This document shows, piece after piece, positions 33,523-44,074 of a stretch of 64,000 nucleotides of DNA. Each line of letters starts with the position of its first letter. Position 1 is the stretch's first letter. The stretch is taken from positions 1,612,001 to 1,676,000 of the forward strand of contig JANTUC010000002.1 in assembly GCA_026873275.1 (NCBI GenBank), in the 5' to 3' direction. The notes below the pieces were generated by a model. The model had not been told where the DNA came from, did no database searches, and saw only the letters and a list, made by a program, of their open reading frames with translations. This stretch comes from Pseudopithomyces maydicus (taxonomy: Eukaryota; Ascomycota; Dothideomycetes; Pleosporales; Didymosphaeriaceae). A program made the position numbers and the translations under genes.

Positions 33523-34495
33523 GAAGTGGTCTTGACTGGCGTCGGTCGACTCCAGGCGTCTCTGTCTCACAGCTGCGCCATGGCTGGGCCGGGAGCAGCC
33601 GCTGATTCCACGAGCGGGGTGCAGCACTAAGCACTCTGCATCAGACGGGTGCTGACGACTCGGTCGGGTGGTGCATGAAGCGGAGAGGCGGAGTCTGGGG
33701 GCGGCCGGCGGGTTGGAAAGGCGACTTCGCAGCGGTCAATGCAGGTTCCACGCAGCGGGTGCCACGAGCAGATTGATGGGGGTTGCGCGTCCCCTGGTCG
33801 GAAATGGCAAAGAGGCAGTGCAGATGCTCGAGCAAATGAAGGAGATGAAACGGCTGGGTGCAACGGGGCTGGAATCACGCACAGGGCACTATTTTTGGGG
33901 AGCGCGGGCGCAGGAGGGAGATAGCTGGGCTGCTGGGGTCAGCGGTGCCGCCGCGTGATTGGGCACCTGCCCGGCCTGTCTCCTCCTTGTCTGACTGACT
34001 GACCTCACGCCCTGGGACCTACCTACACACTTCCTACTGACTACTTAAGTCCCACCACGCTCCTTCACCCGTGCTTCCTTTGTCGTTGTCTCTCCCTGTG
34101 CACGCCTTTGCTTCTTCCTCGGTAGCTGCCATTGACTGGCCTGCAAGCCCAAGCTCAGCTCAAGCTCAAGCTCAAGTGCAAGCTCCCGCCCTTGCCCTCG
34201 AGCTTCATCCGCCGCAAACATGCCGGGCGTCCGTGAGTAACCGTCCGCCTTCAATTCTGCTTCACCGCCGCGCCTTGCTCGCGCCTTCACCCGGGGGGAC
34301 AGCATGCGACTGCCGTCTGTTTATGTTGTCTGGCTCGCGCCTGCTGCTTCCAGCGCCCGACCCAGCCGCCATCATCTGCACCCGCCGCTGCTCTACACCT
34401 TCTCCTCGCACTCCCACTCCGTCCCCGCTTGCCCGCCTTAGCATATCCGACCCCCCATTCGTGCACGCTATCCATTTCCTGTCGCATTCGCTAAC
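33523..34495. promoter_or_regulatory. Upstream region and 5' leader of the Ala/Pro-rich protein gene
   Basis: This GC-rich 1-kb stretch contains a TACCTAC motif near 34020, CT-rich tracts and the hexamer-like repeat CAAGCT (34144-34185). A short reading frame starting MPGVRE begins at 34220 and ends at a TAA inside a GTGAGT. It is either an upstream ORF or the first exon of an alternative transcript. Confidence 0.5.
34144..34185. repeat. CAAGCT microsatellite-like repeat
   Basis: CAAGCT/CTCAAG units recur about six times with one or two imperfections, in the presumed 5' leader of the downstream gene. Confidence 0.7.
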
Positions 34496-35465
34496 ATGAA
34501 GCTCCAACGCAAAGCTCTCGATGCGGTTGACAAGGCCAAGGCCGTCTTCAAGAACATCTTCGGTCGCAAGAAGAAGAACAAGAACGCCTCCGACGCTACG
34601 CCGACCGCCGCCGCCCCCGTCGACGCCTCTTCCCCCACGGCGAAGCCCACCGAGACGACGACCGCTCCGAAGCCCGAGCCCGCTCCCGCCACGGCGCCCG
34701 AGGCCGCTCAACCCGCAGCGCCCGCCGACGGCCCAGCAGCCCCGGCTCCAGCATCCCAACCCGCCGACGACAAGAAGGCCGAGCAGGCCGCTCTCACCGA
34801 GGTGAAGAAGGCAACTCAAAGTAGGTCAACCCCCAGCTTTTTCTACGGACAGGATTGCGACGACGGATCAAGGCGAAGACTCAAGGTCGGGACCGATTCG
34901 CTGCAGGCGGACGTCTAACGCGCCTACTACCTTCACGGTTATCTGGGCATCAGACTGTCTATTCTGGTGTTACCCGCAACCTGAGTGGTTTTACGAGCAC
35001 AACGATGTCACGGCTTTTGTTTACGACTGAGACGACCGATTGTTACCCCCTCACCCCCCTGGAGTTTTTTGTTTTCGGCTTCACTCTGTATCATACATTG
35101 ACTGACTTTTTGCTTCAGCCCCGGAGCCCGTCGGAGCTGTTGCTCCTGCCCCACCGTCTGCCACCACCGCCCAGGAACCCGCCGCTCCTGCCCCAACCGA
35201 ACCCAAGGCTGCTGAGGCGAAGCCAACTGACGCCCCCGCCGCTGCTCCCACCGCTGCTCTTGCCGCTCCTCCTCAACAGCCCCTGCCCGAGGTGCCTACC
35301 ACCAAGCCGGCCCCTGGCATGAGCGCGACTAGTGGTCCTCTGAGCGACGAGCCCGACTTCAGCGCCCCCGAGGAGCCTGCCGCCCCTGCTGCCGCTCCTA
35401 CCGCTGCCGCCGCTACTGCGCCTGCCGCCGAGGCCACTCCCGCTGCGGCAGAGGCCCAGAAGTAG
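34496..35465 (+). CDS. Ala/Pro-rich small protein with basic N-terminus
   Basis: Two exons (34496-34820 and 35119-35465) flank an unusually long 298-bp intron (GTAGGT...TTCAG). They join in phase as ATQTPEPVGA and give 223 residues. The N-terminus is amphipathic and basic (ALDAVDKAKAVFKNIFGRKK). The rest is low-complexity Ala, Pro, Thr and Glu. No domain is recognised. An alternative first exon, ATG at 34220 (MPGV) spliced with GTGAGT at 34233 to a weak AAAG acceptor just inside this exon, would keep the frame and replace the first seven residues. Which start is used cannot be decided here. Confidence 0.7.
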
Positions 35466-36114
35466 TTTTCTAGCTAGCATCCGGACCTTTTCTTCTATGT
35501 TTGAAGGGCGGTTTTGCTGAGCAGGCGGGTCTCTTTTCTTTCGATTCTCCAATTCTCTTTTGCATAGTAATGCTGCGCGGCTGAGTCGGAGAGCCGCAGT
35601 TCTAAACTCCACTATTCTATACCCCGGGGCTGCTTTTTGCGATGGACTGATCCTTTGCTTGCTGGAAGGAGGGTGCATACGGAGTTTGAAGACCAAATCA
35701 ACTACTTTACCATTTCGGATCCCATCTTGTATTGCCATGTGAATAGTAGCCTCCTCCTTTTGTGAAGTGTACCTCGAACTTGAATACCCAGACTTGAGCT
35801 TTCCTCTCAGATTGTTTATTCTACCAGATTACAGCGTCGATGCTACCAGAATAGTACTGACCACTCACAGACTGATTATTGACGGCTGAGACTAGTGCGG
35901 GGCGCACACACGTCAATGATGGTGCTGTACCTCTCTAGTCTACCCCACTACACGCTCTCGTCCTTGGTATCTACCGCGCGCGATCCCTTGACTCTACATT
36001 GCATTTTAGACACTCGCCCACGCTTAGAGCCTCTTGTTCTTTACACCTTCTCCCGCGCGCCTCTATCCACACCACCGAACGCCACCAAACAAATACACCC
36101 TAGCCGACCCGTCC
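35466..36114. other. Intergenic: HBS1 upstream
   Basis: The 3' flank of the Ala/Pro-rich gene is followed by a CT/CA-rich leader before HBS1. Nothing else seen. Confidence 0.5.
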
Positions 36115-38810
36115 ATGCCTCCCAAGTCGGGCTTTTCCCGCGCTAAAAACGTCGATTACGACGACGACGACCTTTACGACGATGACGACTATTACGAGGA
36201 AGAGGGCGGTGATGGCGCCGCTGAGGAAATGAGCGCGGAAGACAAGGAGCAAATGGCGATAGGCACAGCCAAGGTCAAAGAGGCGCTCGGGTCGCAGTAC
36301 AAGGTCAAGGAGGTAGACATACAGGATGCGCTGTGGAACTACTACTACGACGTTGGAAAGACGGTGACGTATCTTAAGAGTACGTTTGGTGAAATACACA
36401 CGCGCGACAATATATCCAGCACGTCTCGTTGACGCAGTGGCAGATAAATTCACCCCGAAGACACAGACACAAACGCCTGCGAAGCCAAAGGCTGCATCGA
36501 GATTCGACCAGGCGGCGGGTGCGGCCGACGCAAAAACGCCTACTTCCGGTAAGCACATAAAATGCGGTACAGAGTCAACGGCCTGCACTGCAGGGGTTGG
36601 GCATAGATGGCAGCATGGGTCCTGCGACGAAGGCAGGGTCTGGGTACCCTGTCTTGCTTCGGGACGAGCTATACAAAGGCCGAGAAGCGCTGGATCACGT
36701 CTCCGCACGTACGAAAAACTTTTTCTGGGACATGCCATGGGGAGGTGTGGCTAGCAACAGACTCGCCACCATCACTGTGGAGCCCACGTACAAGGGAGGA
36801 CTGCTAGGTGGATCTTCCAAGCTGGCAGCTCTGGCAGCCAAACGGAAGCAGAAGCAGCAAGAGGAAGCGGCCAAGACCGATGCTGCCGCGAATGGCGAGA
36901 CGGCAGACAAGGCTGTAGCTCTGCTCGATAGGCTGAACATCAAGGAGAAAGCCGCTGCCCCAACACGCGAGGATTCAAAGCCTCGTTACCGAAGAAAACG
37001 TTCAGAGACCCCTCCACCTGCACCTGAGCCTGTCGAGCAAGAGCCGGTACCTGAGCCCGAGCAGCCACGCATCCAGTTTCCCAACCTCCGCGCTAAACAG
37101 CCCTCGATGTTTGGTGCTATCTTGTGCGGCGACGATGGACCCGAGGAAACAGAGACTCAGCACGTAGAGGAGGTGCTGAGTGAATTCCCGCTTCCCTATG
37201 CCAATGCAAAAGCCTTCAGAGATGCCGACCCCTTTTCCAAGCCAAGTCCTGATGATGTTGTGCGACAGGCCCAGGCGCGCAGTGCTGGTGCAGGTCGTTG
37301 ACTTTGCGCCTTGTTCCAGTACTTTCCAATCTTGTAATGTCGTCTAAGTGACAACAGGGACTACCAAGGCAAAACCGAAAGCCAAAGAGAAGGACGGGGA
37401 TAAATTGGCGCAGTCGGTCGAGAAGCTCAGTGTGGAGCCAGCTGCAAAGGTTAGGAGTAAGAATCTTAATGTTGTAGAAGAATTTAGAAAAAGTGGCATG
37501 AAAAAGGTGTCTAACTTTGTGGTTATCGGTAAGTGTAAAAGATTGTGTTGTTTTCGGGAGATGTCACTGATACCGGCTATGTGCGTAGGCCATGTTGATC
37601 ACGGCAAGAGTACGCTCATGGGTCGGCTGCTGTACGATCTCAAGGTTGTTGACGAGCGCTCCGTGACCAAGCTGCGACAAGAAGCGGAAACCATCGGCAA
37701 ATCGTCTTTTGCCCTTGCGTGGCTCATGGATCAGACAGACGAGGAACGAAGTCGCGGCGTCACGGTCGATATTGCCACCGTACCTTTTGAAACAGAGCAG
37801 ACAAGCTTTACTATCCTTGACGCGCCAGGCCACCGAGACTTCATCCCCAACATGATTGCTGGTGTTTCACAAGCCGACTTCGCCGTACTGGTCGTCGACG
37901 CTCAGGAGAACAGCTTCCAATCGGGACTCAAAGGCCAAACCAAAGAACATGCACTGATTGTCCGCAGCATGGGCGTATGTATCTTCCTCCCACACATATC
38001 ACTCAGCTAATCGTACAGATCTCCCGCCTTATCGTCGCAGTCAATAAAATGGACACCGTTTCTTGGTCCCAGTCCCGTTTCACCGCCATCCGCACCGCAT
38101 GCACAACTTTCTTCACCAGTGCCTCCTTTCCCCTCTCCAACATCGTCTTCGTCCCCTGTGCCGGTCTCACCGGCGAAAACGTAACCCAACCGCCCACCTC
38201 CTCAGACGCCTCCTGGTACACCGGCCCGACACTCCTCGCCGCCCTCGACGCCTCGGAGCCCCGGCCCCGCGACCTCGACCGCCCTCTCCGCCTCACCATC
38301 AACGACGTTTTCCGCGGCTCCGGCCAGAATCCCCTCAGTGTGTCGGGCCATCTCGAATCCGGCACCCTTCAGGTCGGTGACACCCTCATTGCGCTCCCCT
38401 CTCGAGAATCTGCCACCATAAAGGCTATTGAGCTTCCCTCTGGCGCCCCCGTCGACTGGGCCGTCGCCGGTATGATTCCTACGCTCCACCTCGTAGACAT
38501 CGACGCTGCGCATTTGCGACACGGTGATCTACTCGTTGCGCCACCGCCTGCGCCTGCGGTGAGACTCGTCCAAGCATTCACGGCGAAGATGTTGGCATTC
38601 GAGCACGTGATGCCTTCGTACGTGGATGTGTTGCGGGGCCGGACGGTCAAGGTGGGCGTCATCCGTAACCTTGCGAGTATACTGGATAAGTATTCTGGGG
38701 AGGTGGTCAAGAAGAGACCGAGGGTTGTGAGGCCTGGGGAGGTGGCGAGGGTGAGGGTTGAGATTGAAGGTGGGGGAGTACCGCTTGAGAGGGGGCGAGA
38801 GTGGTGTTGA
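36115..38810 (+). CDS. HBS1: HBS1, eRF3-like translational GTPase of ribosome rescue
   Basis: Hbs1 with Dom34/Pelota splits stalled ribosomes in no-go and non-stop decay. Proposed exons are 36115-36379, 36438-36548, 36594-37293, 37358-37528, 37589-37974 and 38019-38810. The N-terminal Hbs1 domain is visible (VKEVDIQDALWNYYYDVGKT), after an acidic/Tyr stretch. The GTPase domain carries G1 GHVDHGKST, G3 DAPGH and G4 NKMD; beta-barrel domains follow. SMG is joined to ISRLIVAVNKMD across the last intron. Exons 2 and 3 disagree by one base: dropping one G from the run 36593-36596 would give TSGLGIDGSMGP and a protein of about 807 residues. Exon 2 may start at 36438 or six bases later (GGCAG), which gives LKNKF. 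It is a paralogue of the eRF3 gene 8 kb away. Confidence 0.9.
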
Positions 38811-39505
38811 GAGAGGGAGGGAGAACGGTAGGGGCAGGGTTGGTGGAGAGCTTTGAGTAGGGCGTAGGAAAGAAAGGGACAGGACTGCCCAGGTGGGTGG
38901 GGAAAAGCGTGGCATGTAGCAAGTTCGCATTGAACACTACAATCATGGCATAAACTCTAAATCTATTCGCTCTGGCTTCGATGCTGAACAGTCTGTTTTA
39001 GGCCAAAATTCGCATGTCAAATTTGTTATTCAGGATGAACATGATTTTCCTAAACGGCTGCAAAGTTCTTTCCGCTGGACGAAGTAGTAGAGAAGGGACC
39101 GGATCTTCAGAGGATAACTTGACAGTAAATACAAAGTCATCATATTGTAAACAAACGATCATGCAGTGAGTCGAGTGATCCAATGAAAATGAAGTGGAGA
39201 GAAGAATCCCCTCTCGACATGCGTAAATACAGAGTCATAGATTGCGCGAGGCAGTGGACAAAACTCGGTGTCGGACATAAACCAGGTGTCAGCTGCCTCG
39301 CTGCCTCAGTCCAAATTCTCAGTCGAGGGTATCAGCCCACCTCAGTGTCTAACCAATCAGACATGCTCTAAAACCCCCAGCCCTAGCCTTGCTGAATAAA
39401 CATGCGACGTACTTCCGGTGAATCTTCGCTTTCCTGTTCTTGCGGTCTCCCTGTGCATCTTCGCTTTTCCCATCTTTGTGCCCTCTAGTGCACGCACAAG
39501 CAGAA
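38811..39505. other. Intergenic
   Basis: 3' flank of HBS1 and promoter of the next gene. No additional feature supported. Confidence 0.5.
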
Positions 39506-41496
39506 ATGGTCGCCCCAGCATTTGGTTTCTCCGTCGGGGATTTCGTCGCCGTCACCAAGTTGCTCATCACCTTGTTCGACTCGTTCAACGAGTCGGGCGG
39601 TGCATCGACCAAGTACGCGTCGGAGAAGGCGTTTCTGACCAGCCTCACGTCAACGGTGCTCCGGCTGAGCCACCATGTCCAGAACACGCCGCACGATGAT
39701 ATCGCCAAGGAGATAGTTGGTCTTCTTCAGGTTATCACGGAGCCTTTGAAGGTGTTCAGAGCGTTTCTGGATAAGCACGCGAGTGCGCTTGAAAAAATGT
39801 CGACGGCGTCTAGTCTCACTAAGGCAAGGCTCACCATCAGTTTCACGATGAAAGAGATATCGGGAAACGTGGAGAAACTGAGAAGACAAATCGAGCAGCC
39901 GATTCATGCAATAAACTCTTTGTTGGCGTTACAAGTTCTGTACGTACACTGTTATGAGCAAAGGTCGCCTTAAGCAATACGTACGAATCTATACTTACCT
40001 AGAACTACAGCAAGTCTATAGAAAATGCATCAAAAGAGCTACTGCGGCAGGAACAGCTGGAGCAGATAGTAGAAGCCATACGCATGGCTGATATACCTTC
40101 CGAGCTTGAGAAACAAATCGGAGTCCTCCAGCGTTTTGCGGCCGCTCATGATATCCAGAATACAGAACACATTCAGCGAGTGATAGACATGCACGGCGTC
40201 ATAATAGCCCAACTGAATGGCTTTTACGAGGTTGCCAAGCAAGTGCAACACGTCGTTTCAGATAATCAGGCCAGTCTCGAAGCTCTCAAAGCAGAGTGTC
40301 AAACCCCCAGTATCTGCACGGCCGAGCTCGAACAAGAAACAAAGAAGCGTAACGAAGAGTTGGACAACATACTGAAAGAGCAAAGAGAGCTTTTGGTAAC
40401 GCTAAAGTCATTTCCCGAGGATAAGATTACTGCACAAAAGCGAGCGTCCCACCAGGAAGAGAAGGGTGAGAGGATTCAGGACGAGAAAAGATCTTGGCCG
40501 AAGAAAACTCTCACCACGGCTCAACTAGCTATGGCGTTGCTGTCGGTAATCGTCCCGAATGTTGCTGTGGTTACGATTACCAGAAGAGAGCAAAGAGCGA
40601 GAGAGGAGCACCGTTCGTTCTTGTCACAATTCAACTCGCCACGTTTGCCGAATCGTAAAGCCAAAACTCTGCAACCGAGTGCAAGAGACCAGCAAGGTAA
40701 AGCACCGAGACTCTCCGAGTCATGGCCCTGTTCAACCTGCGGAACTATTTATCCCCTTAACGCTAGATTCTGCGTCACCTGTATCCCCATAGGGAGTCTG
40801 AACCGTACCGTACCAAAATGGGTTTCCGAATATCACGAGAGAATAAACTCCCAAAGCAACGATATTGAGATTACCTTGACGAAAGACGAGTTGAAGAACC
40901 CCGACAACATCCTCGAAAAGGGCTGGAGTTGTAAGCTGTCAAAGCTAAAGGGATCAGATATCGATAAAGCAGTGGAGTTGGGAGACAGAAAGGGCCAACT
41001 GCCTACAATATTAGCCTCGGGGAGTGACTCTCCTTCGTGTAACAGCCGTGGAGAAGAGCAGAGATCGAAAGAAAAGGAAGAAGATCAAGAGCGCGAGAAT
41101 GTTAAGACAGATGGCAATGCAGACGGTGCTGGTGGAGCAAAGAAGTCCGAGAAAGAAGGAAAGCGAGAAGCGAATGCTGCCGAGTCTAAAAGAAACACGC
41201 CAGGTAGCACCAACACAGAAAGTTCGTCATCGTCGAGCAGAGATGCTGGTTCAGGAAGGACCAAGTCATCAGGAGGTGGTTTCCCCAATCGACGTTCCTA
41301 CTCGACCGCTGCCTACCACCAAAGTTGCTCTGAGCGCTACTGTAGTAGACCTGGCAATTCCACCTGGGAACCCTCGGTGTCCCGTCAGGATAACTCTTCT
41401 GGATCGGCAGGAAACTTCGCGCACGCTGCACCTGCGTGCAATGATAGGAAAGAATATGGGCACAGTGATAGGTGGAAAGACGATGGCCTGTTTTGA
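39506..41496 (+). CDS. NLR-type N-terminal domain protein with zinc ribbon
   Basis: Two exons (39506-39939 and 40011-41496, intron GTACGT...CTACAG) give 639 residues. The opening MVAPAFGFSVGDFVAVTKLL and the following helical region resemble the N-terminal domain found in many fungal STAND/NLR-like proteins. A long coiled-coil-like, charged stretch follows (KQIGVLQRFAAAH through QETKKRNEELDNI). A hydrophobic stretch (LAMALLSVIVPNVAVVTI) may be a membrane helix, and a CX2C...CX2C pair (CSTCGTIYPLNARFCVTC) resembles a rubredoxin-like zinc ribbon. The C-terminal 200 residues are low complexity (Ser, Lys, Glu). There is no NACHT or NB-ARC. Function is unknown; a link to self/non-self recognition is inference from the N-terminal domain alone. 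Confidence 0.7.
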
Positions 41497-42236
41497 ATAG
41501 CATCATTCCATTTCAAACCTGAGGATGTAGGGATTGTACGTGTGTTGATAGGACTTATTTATGAAGTGACGACATTATGAAACTTCTATACCTATGAAAT
41601 AGCTCTGGCTCCAATGAAAGCTATCTTTCCTGGAATATACATATTTCCAACAACATGTTGGAGGCTTGCAATGTTGGAACAATTCTGCCACCTCTTCAGA
41701 CGGCACCTACTACTACTCCTCACATAGCATCCGACTTGCACGATATAGGAGAATTCAAGCTTCGTGATGGAGCATACCCCCTTGGTATAAGGGAAGCTGT
41801 AGATGGTGAGAAAAATTGTGGATAGCCCGTCATACTTGACTTGTCCCATTGGTATATAAAGAAAGACAGATCGAGTTGAACCATATGACTTCACCCACAA
41901 CATGGTTCCCTTCAGCCACGCACACCCCACGCGCAAAAAGAAAAAGCACAGGACGATAAAGATACTCTTTGTCGCCCGTGCCTAGCCATGAAGATGAAGC
42001 AGACGGACCAACGAACGAACTATTGTCACTACCACCTCGACACCACATCCCATCGCTGAACCGCAACACAACACAACGCACCCTCCCTGATTTGCTAGAA
42101 ATGAAACCTTCCGCAACGCCAAAAGAAATGACCACACTGAAGCACAGCACACACAGCACAGCACAACACATACATATATGTACCCCTCCCCTCACCAATA
42201 AGAAATCACCCCACTCCTCAGATAAAACCGGTAACG
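41497..42236. other. Convergent intergenic region
   Basis: This lies between two genes pointing at each other and contains only 3' flanks. Open frames on the minus strand here (41592-42246) show no recognisable content. Confidence 0.5.
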
Positions 42237-43587
42237 CTACTCCCAATCCTCCTCGTCGCTCTCCTCGACGACCGCCTTTTTCTTGTCCTGCGGACTCCCT
42301 GGTGCACGACTGGTCGCACCGCTCACGAGATCGTAGCTCGCGTCGCTGTCCGCGACGCTCTTCTCGTCGTTTGAGCGTCGGGGCTGTGCGGGCTGTGCGG
42401 GGGCCAGGGAAGACGAGGGAGATACGGTGGCGGCGGCGGGCTTGAGGGTTTCCTTGGAGGCGGCGAGGTTGGAAGCGGGTTGGGGGGTGGAAGTGGAGGG
42501 TTCGTCATCGTCCGAGTCTTCGTCCCAGGAGACTTCTTCGTCGGGGGCCGAGGTGGAGGCTAACGTAGGGTTAGTCGTGCTGTAAGAAGGGCAGGAGGGG
42601 TATATACGCACCCTTGAGCATCTCGCGCCTGCGCTGCTCCTCGCTCTCAATCACATGTCGCAGGAAGTAATACCTCTCCCAAAAGGTACCGTACTCGACC
42701 TTCTCGGGAACGCACTTCTCCATGGCGGTCCTCAGCTCCGCATGCTTCTCGAGGTCCTTGGCAATCTCATCCGTCTTCTTCTCCACGTCGAAACTCTTAC
42801 GCCAGCCCTCCCACTCGGGGCTCACGGGGTCCCTCAGGAAGGAGTCGACCGACGAGTGGATGACATGCAGCTGCGCATCGAAACGCGTAGCATGCACGAC
42901 CTTCTTCCCGGAGCTGTCCTTGCTCTCGAAGAGCACTGCACCTGGTTGGCCCTGGGCATCCTCCGCGGGCGGTGCAATGGTGACAGCTTCGCGGAGGAAG
43001 TTGCGGATGTTGGTGCCGAACTTGAGCAGGGCCTCGTCGGCAGCATCCTCGGCCTTCTCGATGTCCTTGAGGCGCTTGGCGGCCTCGCTGCGGAAGCGGG
43101 ACAGCATGCCCTCGGCCTCCTTGACGATGTCGGCGGGGAGCGAGTCGGGGCGGTCTGGGTGGGCATCTGGGTCGTGGGCGGCGGGGGCTTTGGAGGCAGA
43201 GGCCGTGGGCTCGGAGGCGGCCGTGGCGGCGTCAGAGGGGGAGTCGGCAGCGACGGAGATGTTGCGCGTGTGCTTTATGAGGGTGGAGATGCCCGCTGTT
43301 GCTTGCTTGCTTGCGCCGTCGTAGTATTGCTCGCCCTGCCACTTGGTCAGCAGCGCTCTTGGTAGTAGTAACTAGACGTTCGCTCCCCATACCTGTTTCT
43401 TGACAGTGCCGAGGAAGCCACCCAGGCGGGCTGCCCACGGGCTGCTCGAAATGGCTTTGTATGCATCCTGGACCTCGCTCTGGAAGTTGTTCGTCGTAGG
43501 TGCGGAGCTGTCTTTGGAGGATTGCGCTTGCGGGGCTGGGTCCTGTGGGTAGGCTTCCTCTTGTATGTGATCGTACGCAGAGTCCAT
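42237..43587 (-). CDS. BSD-domain protein (Dos2-like)
   Basis: Three exons (43587-43393, 43341-42612 and 42559-42237) have introns of 51 and 52 bp and consistent phases, giving 415 residues. The N-terminus ends in SPWAARLGGFLGTVKKQ, then WQGEQYYDGASKQATAGIS. The BSD domain spans roughly PEWEGWRKSFDVEKKTDEIA to YGTFWERYYFLRH, with the conserved Phe-Trp pair. An acidic C-terminal tail ends ESDEEDWE. BSD proteins of this layout in fungi resemble yeast Dos2, whose role is poorly defined (linked to ubiquitin metabolism). The acidic terminus EEDW is typical of this group. Confidence 0.85.
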
Positions 43588-44074
43588 GGTTGTTGCGGTG
43601 CGCGCGCAGCCTCAACAGTGAACTTTGTCTGTGGTGGTGGTCTTGGAGGGGTGGATGATGCGCCGATGGTGGAGCTACCGCCGCAGGCTTGTGGCCCCCG
43701 GGCGGGCGACCACATGCAGGGGTCCCACCACCCCATGTCTCATCGAGTGCTTGGGACCTTTCGTCACAACGTGGAAGCCTTCATGGAGACGCGGTCATCA
43801 TTCTGTGTAAATATGAAGGCATCAATTCAGCTAGATGAAACTACAGTCGATTCGTTTTCACCCTCATGCATGGTGGACCGCACGCTTACCTGCGTGGCAA
43901 GGTTCCACCAACATCACGCCCCATGCTCGCATTCTCAAGTATAGCCCGTCATTGTGAAAAACATGGTATCTCAAAATAAGCATCTATGTGAAGTGAAACG
44001 CCTGCTGGCTATGTATTCTATATTCATCTCTTCAGGTTTCAGACCGCAACCTCAGGAGGGCCGAGTGCTGAGCG
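43588..44074. other. Intergenic
   Basis: Promoter of the BSD gene and 3' flank of YRB30. No feature seen. Confidence 0.45.
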
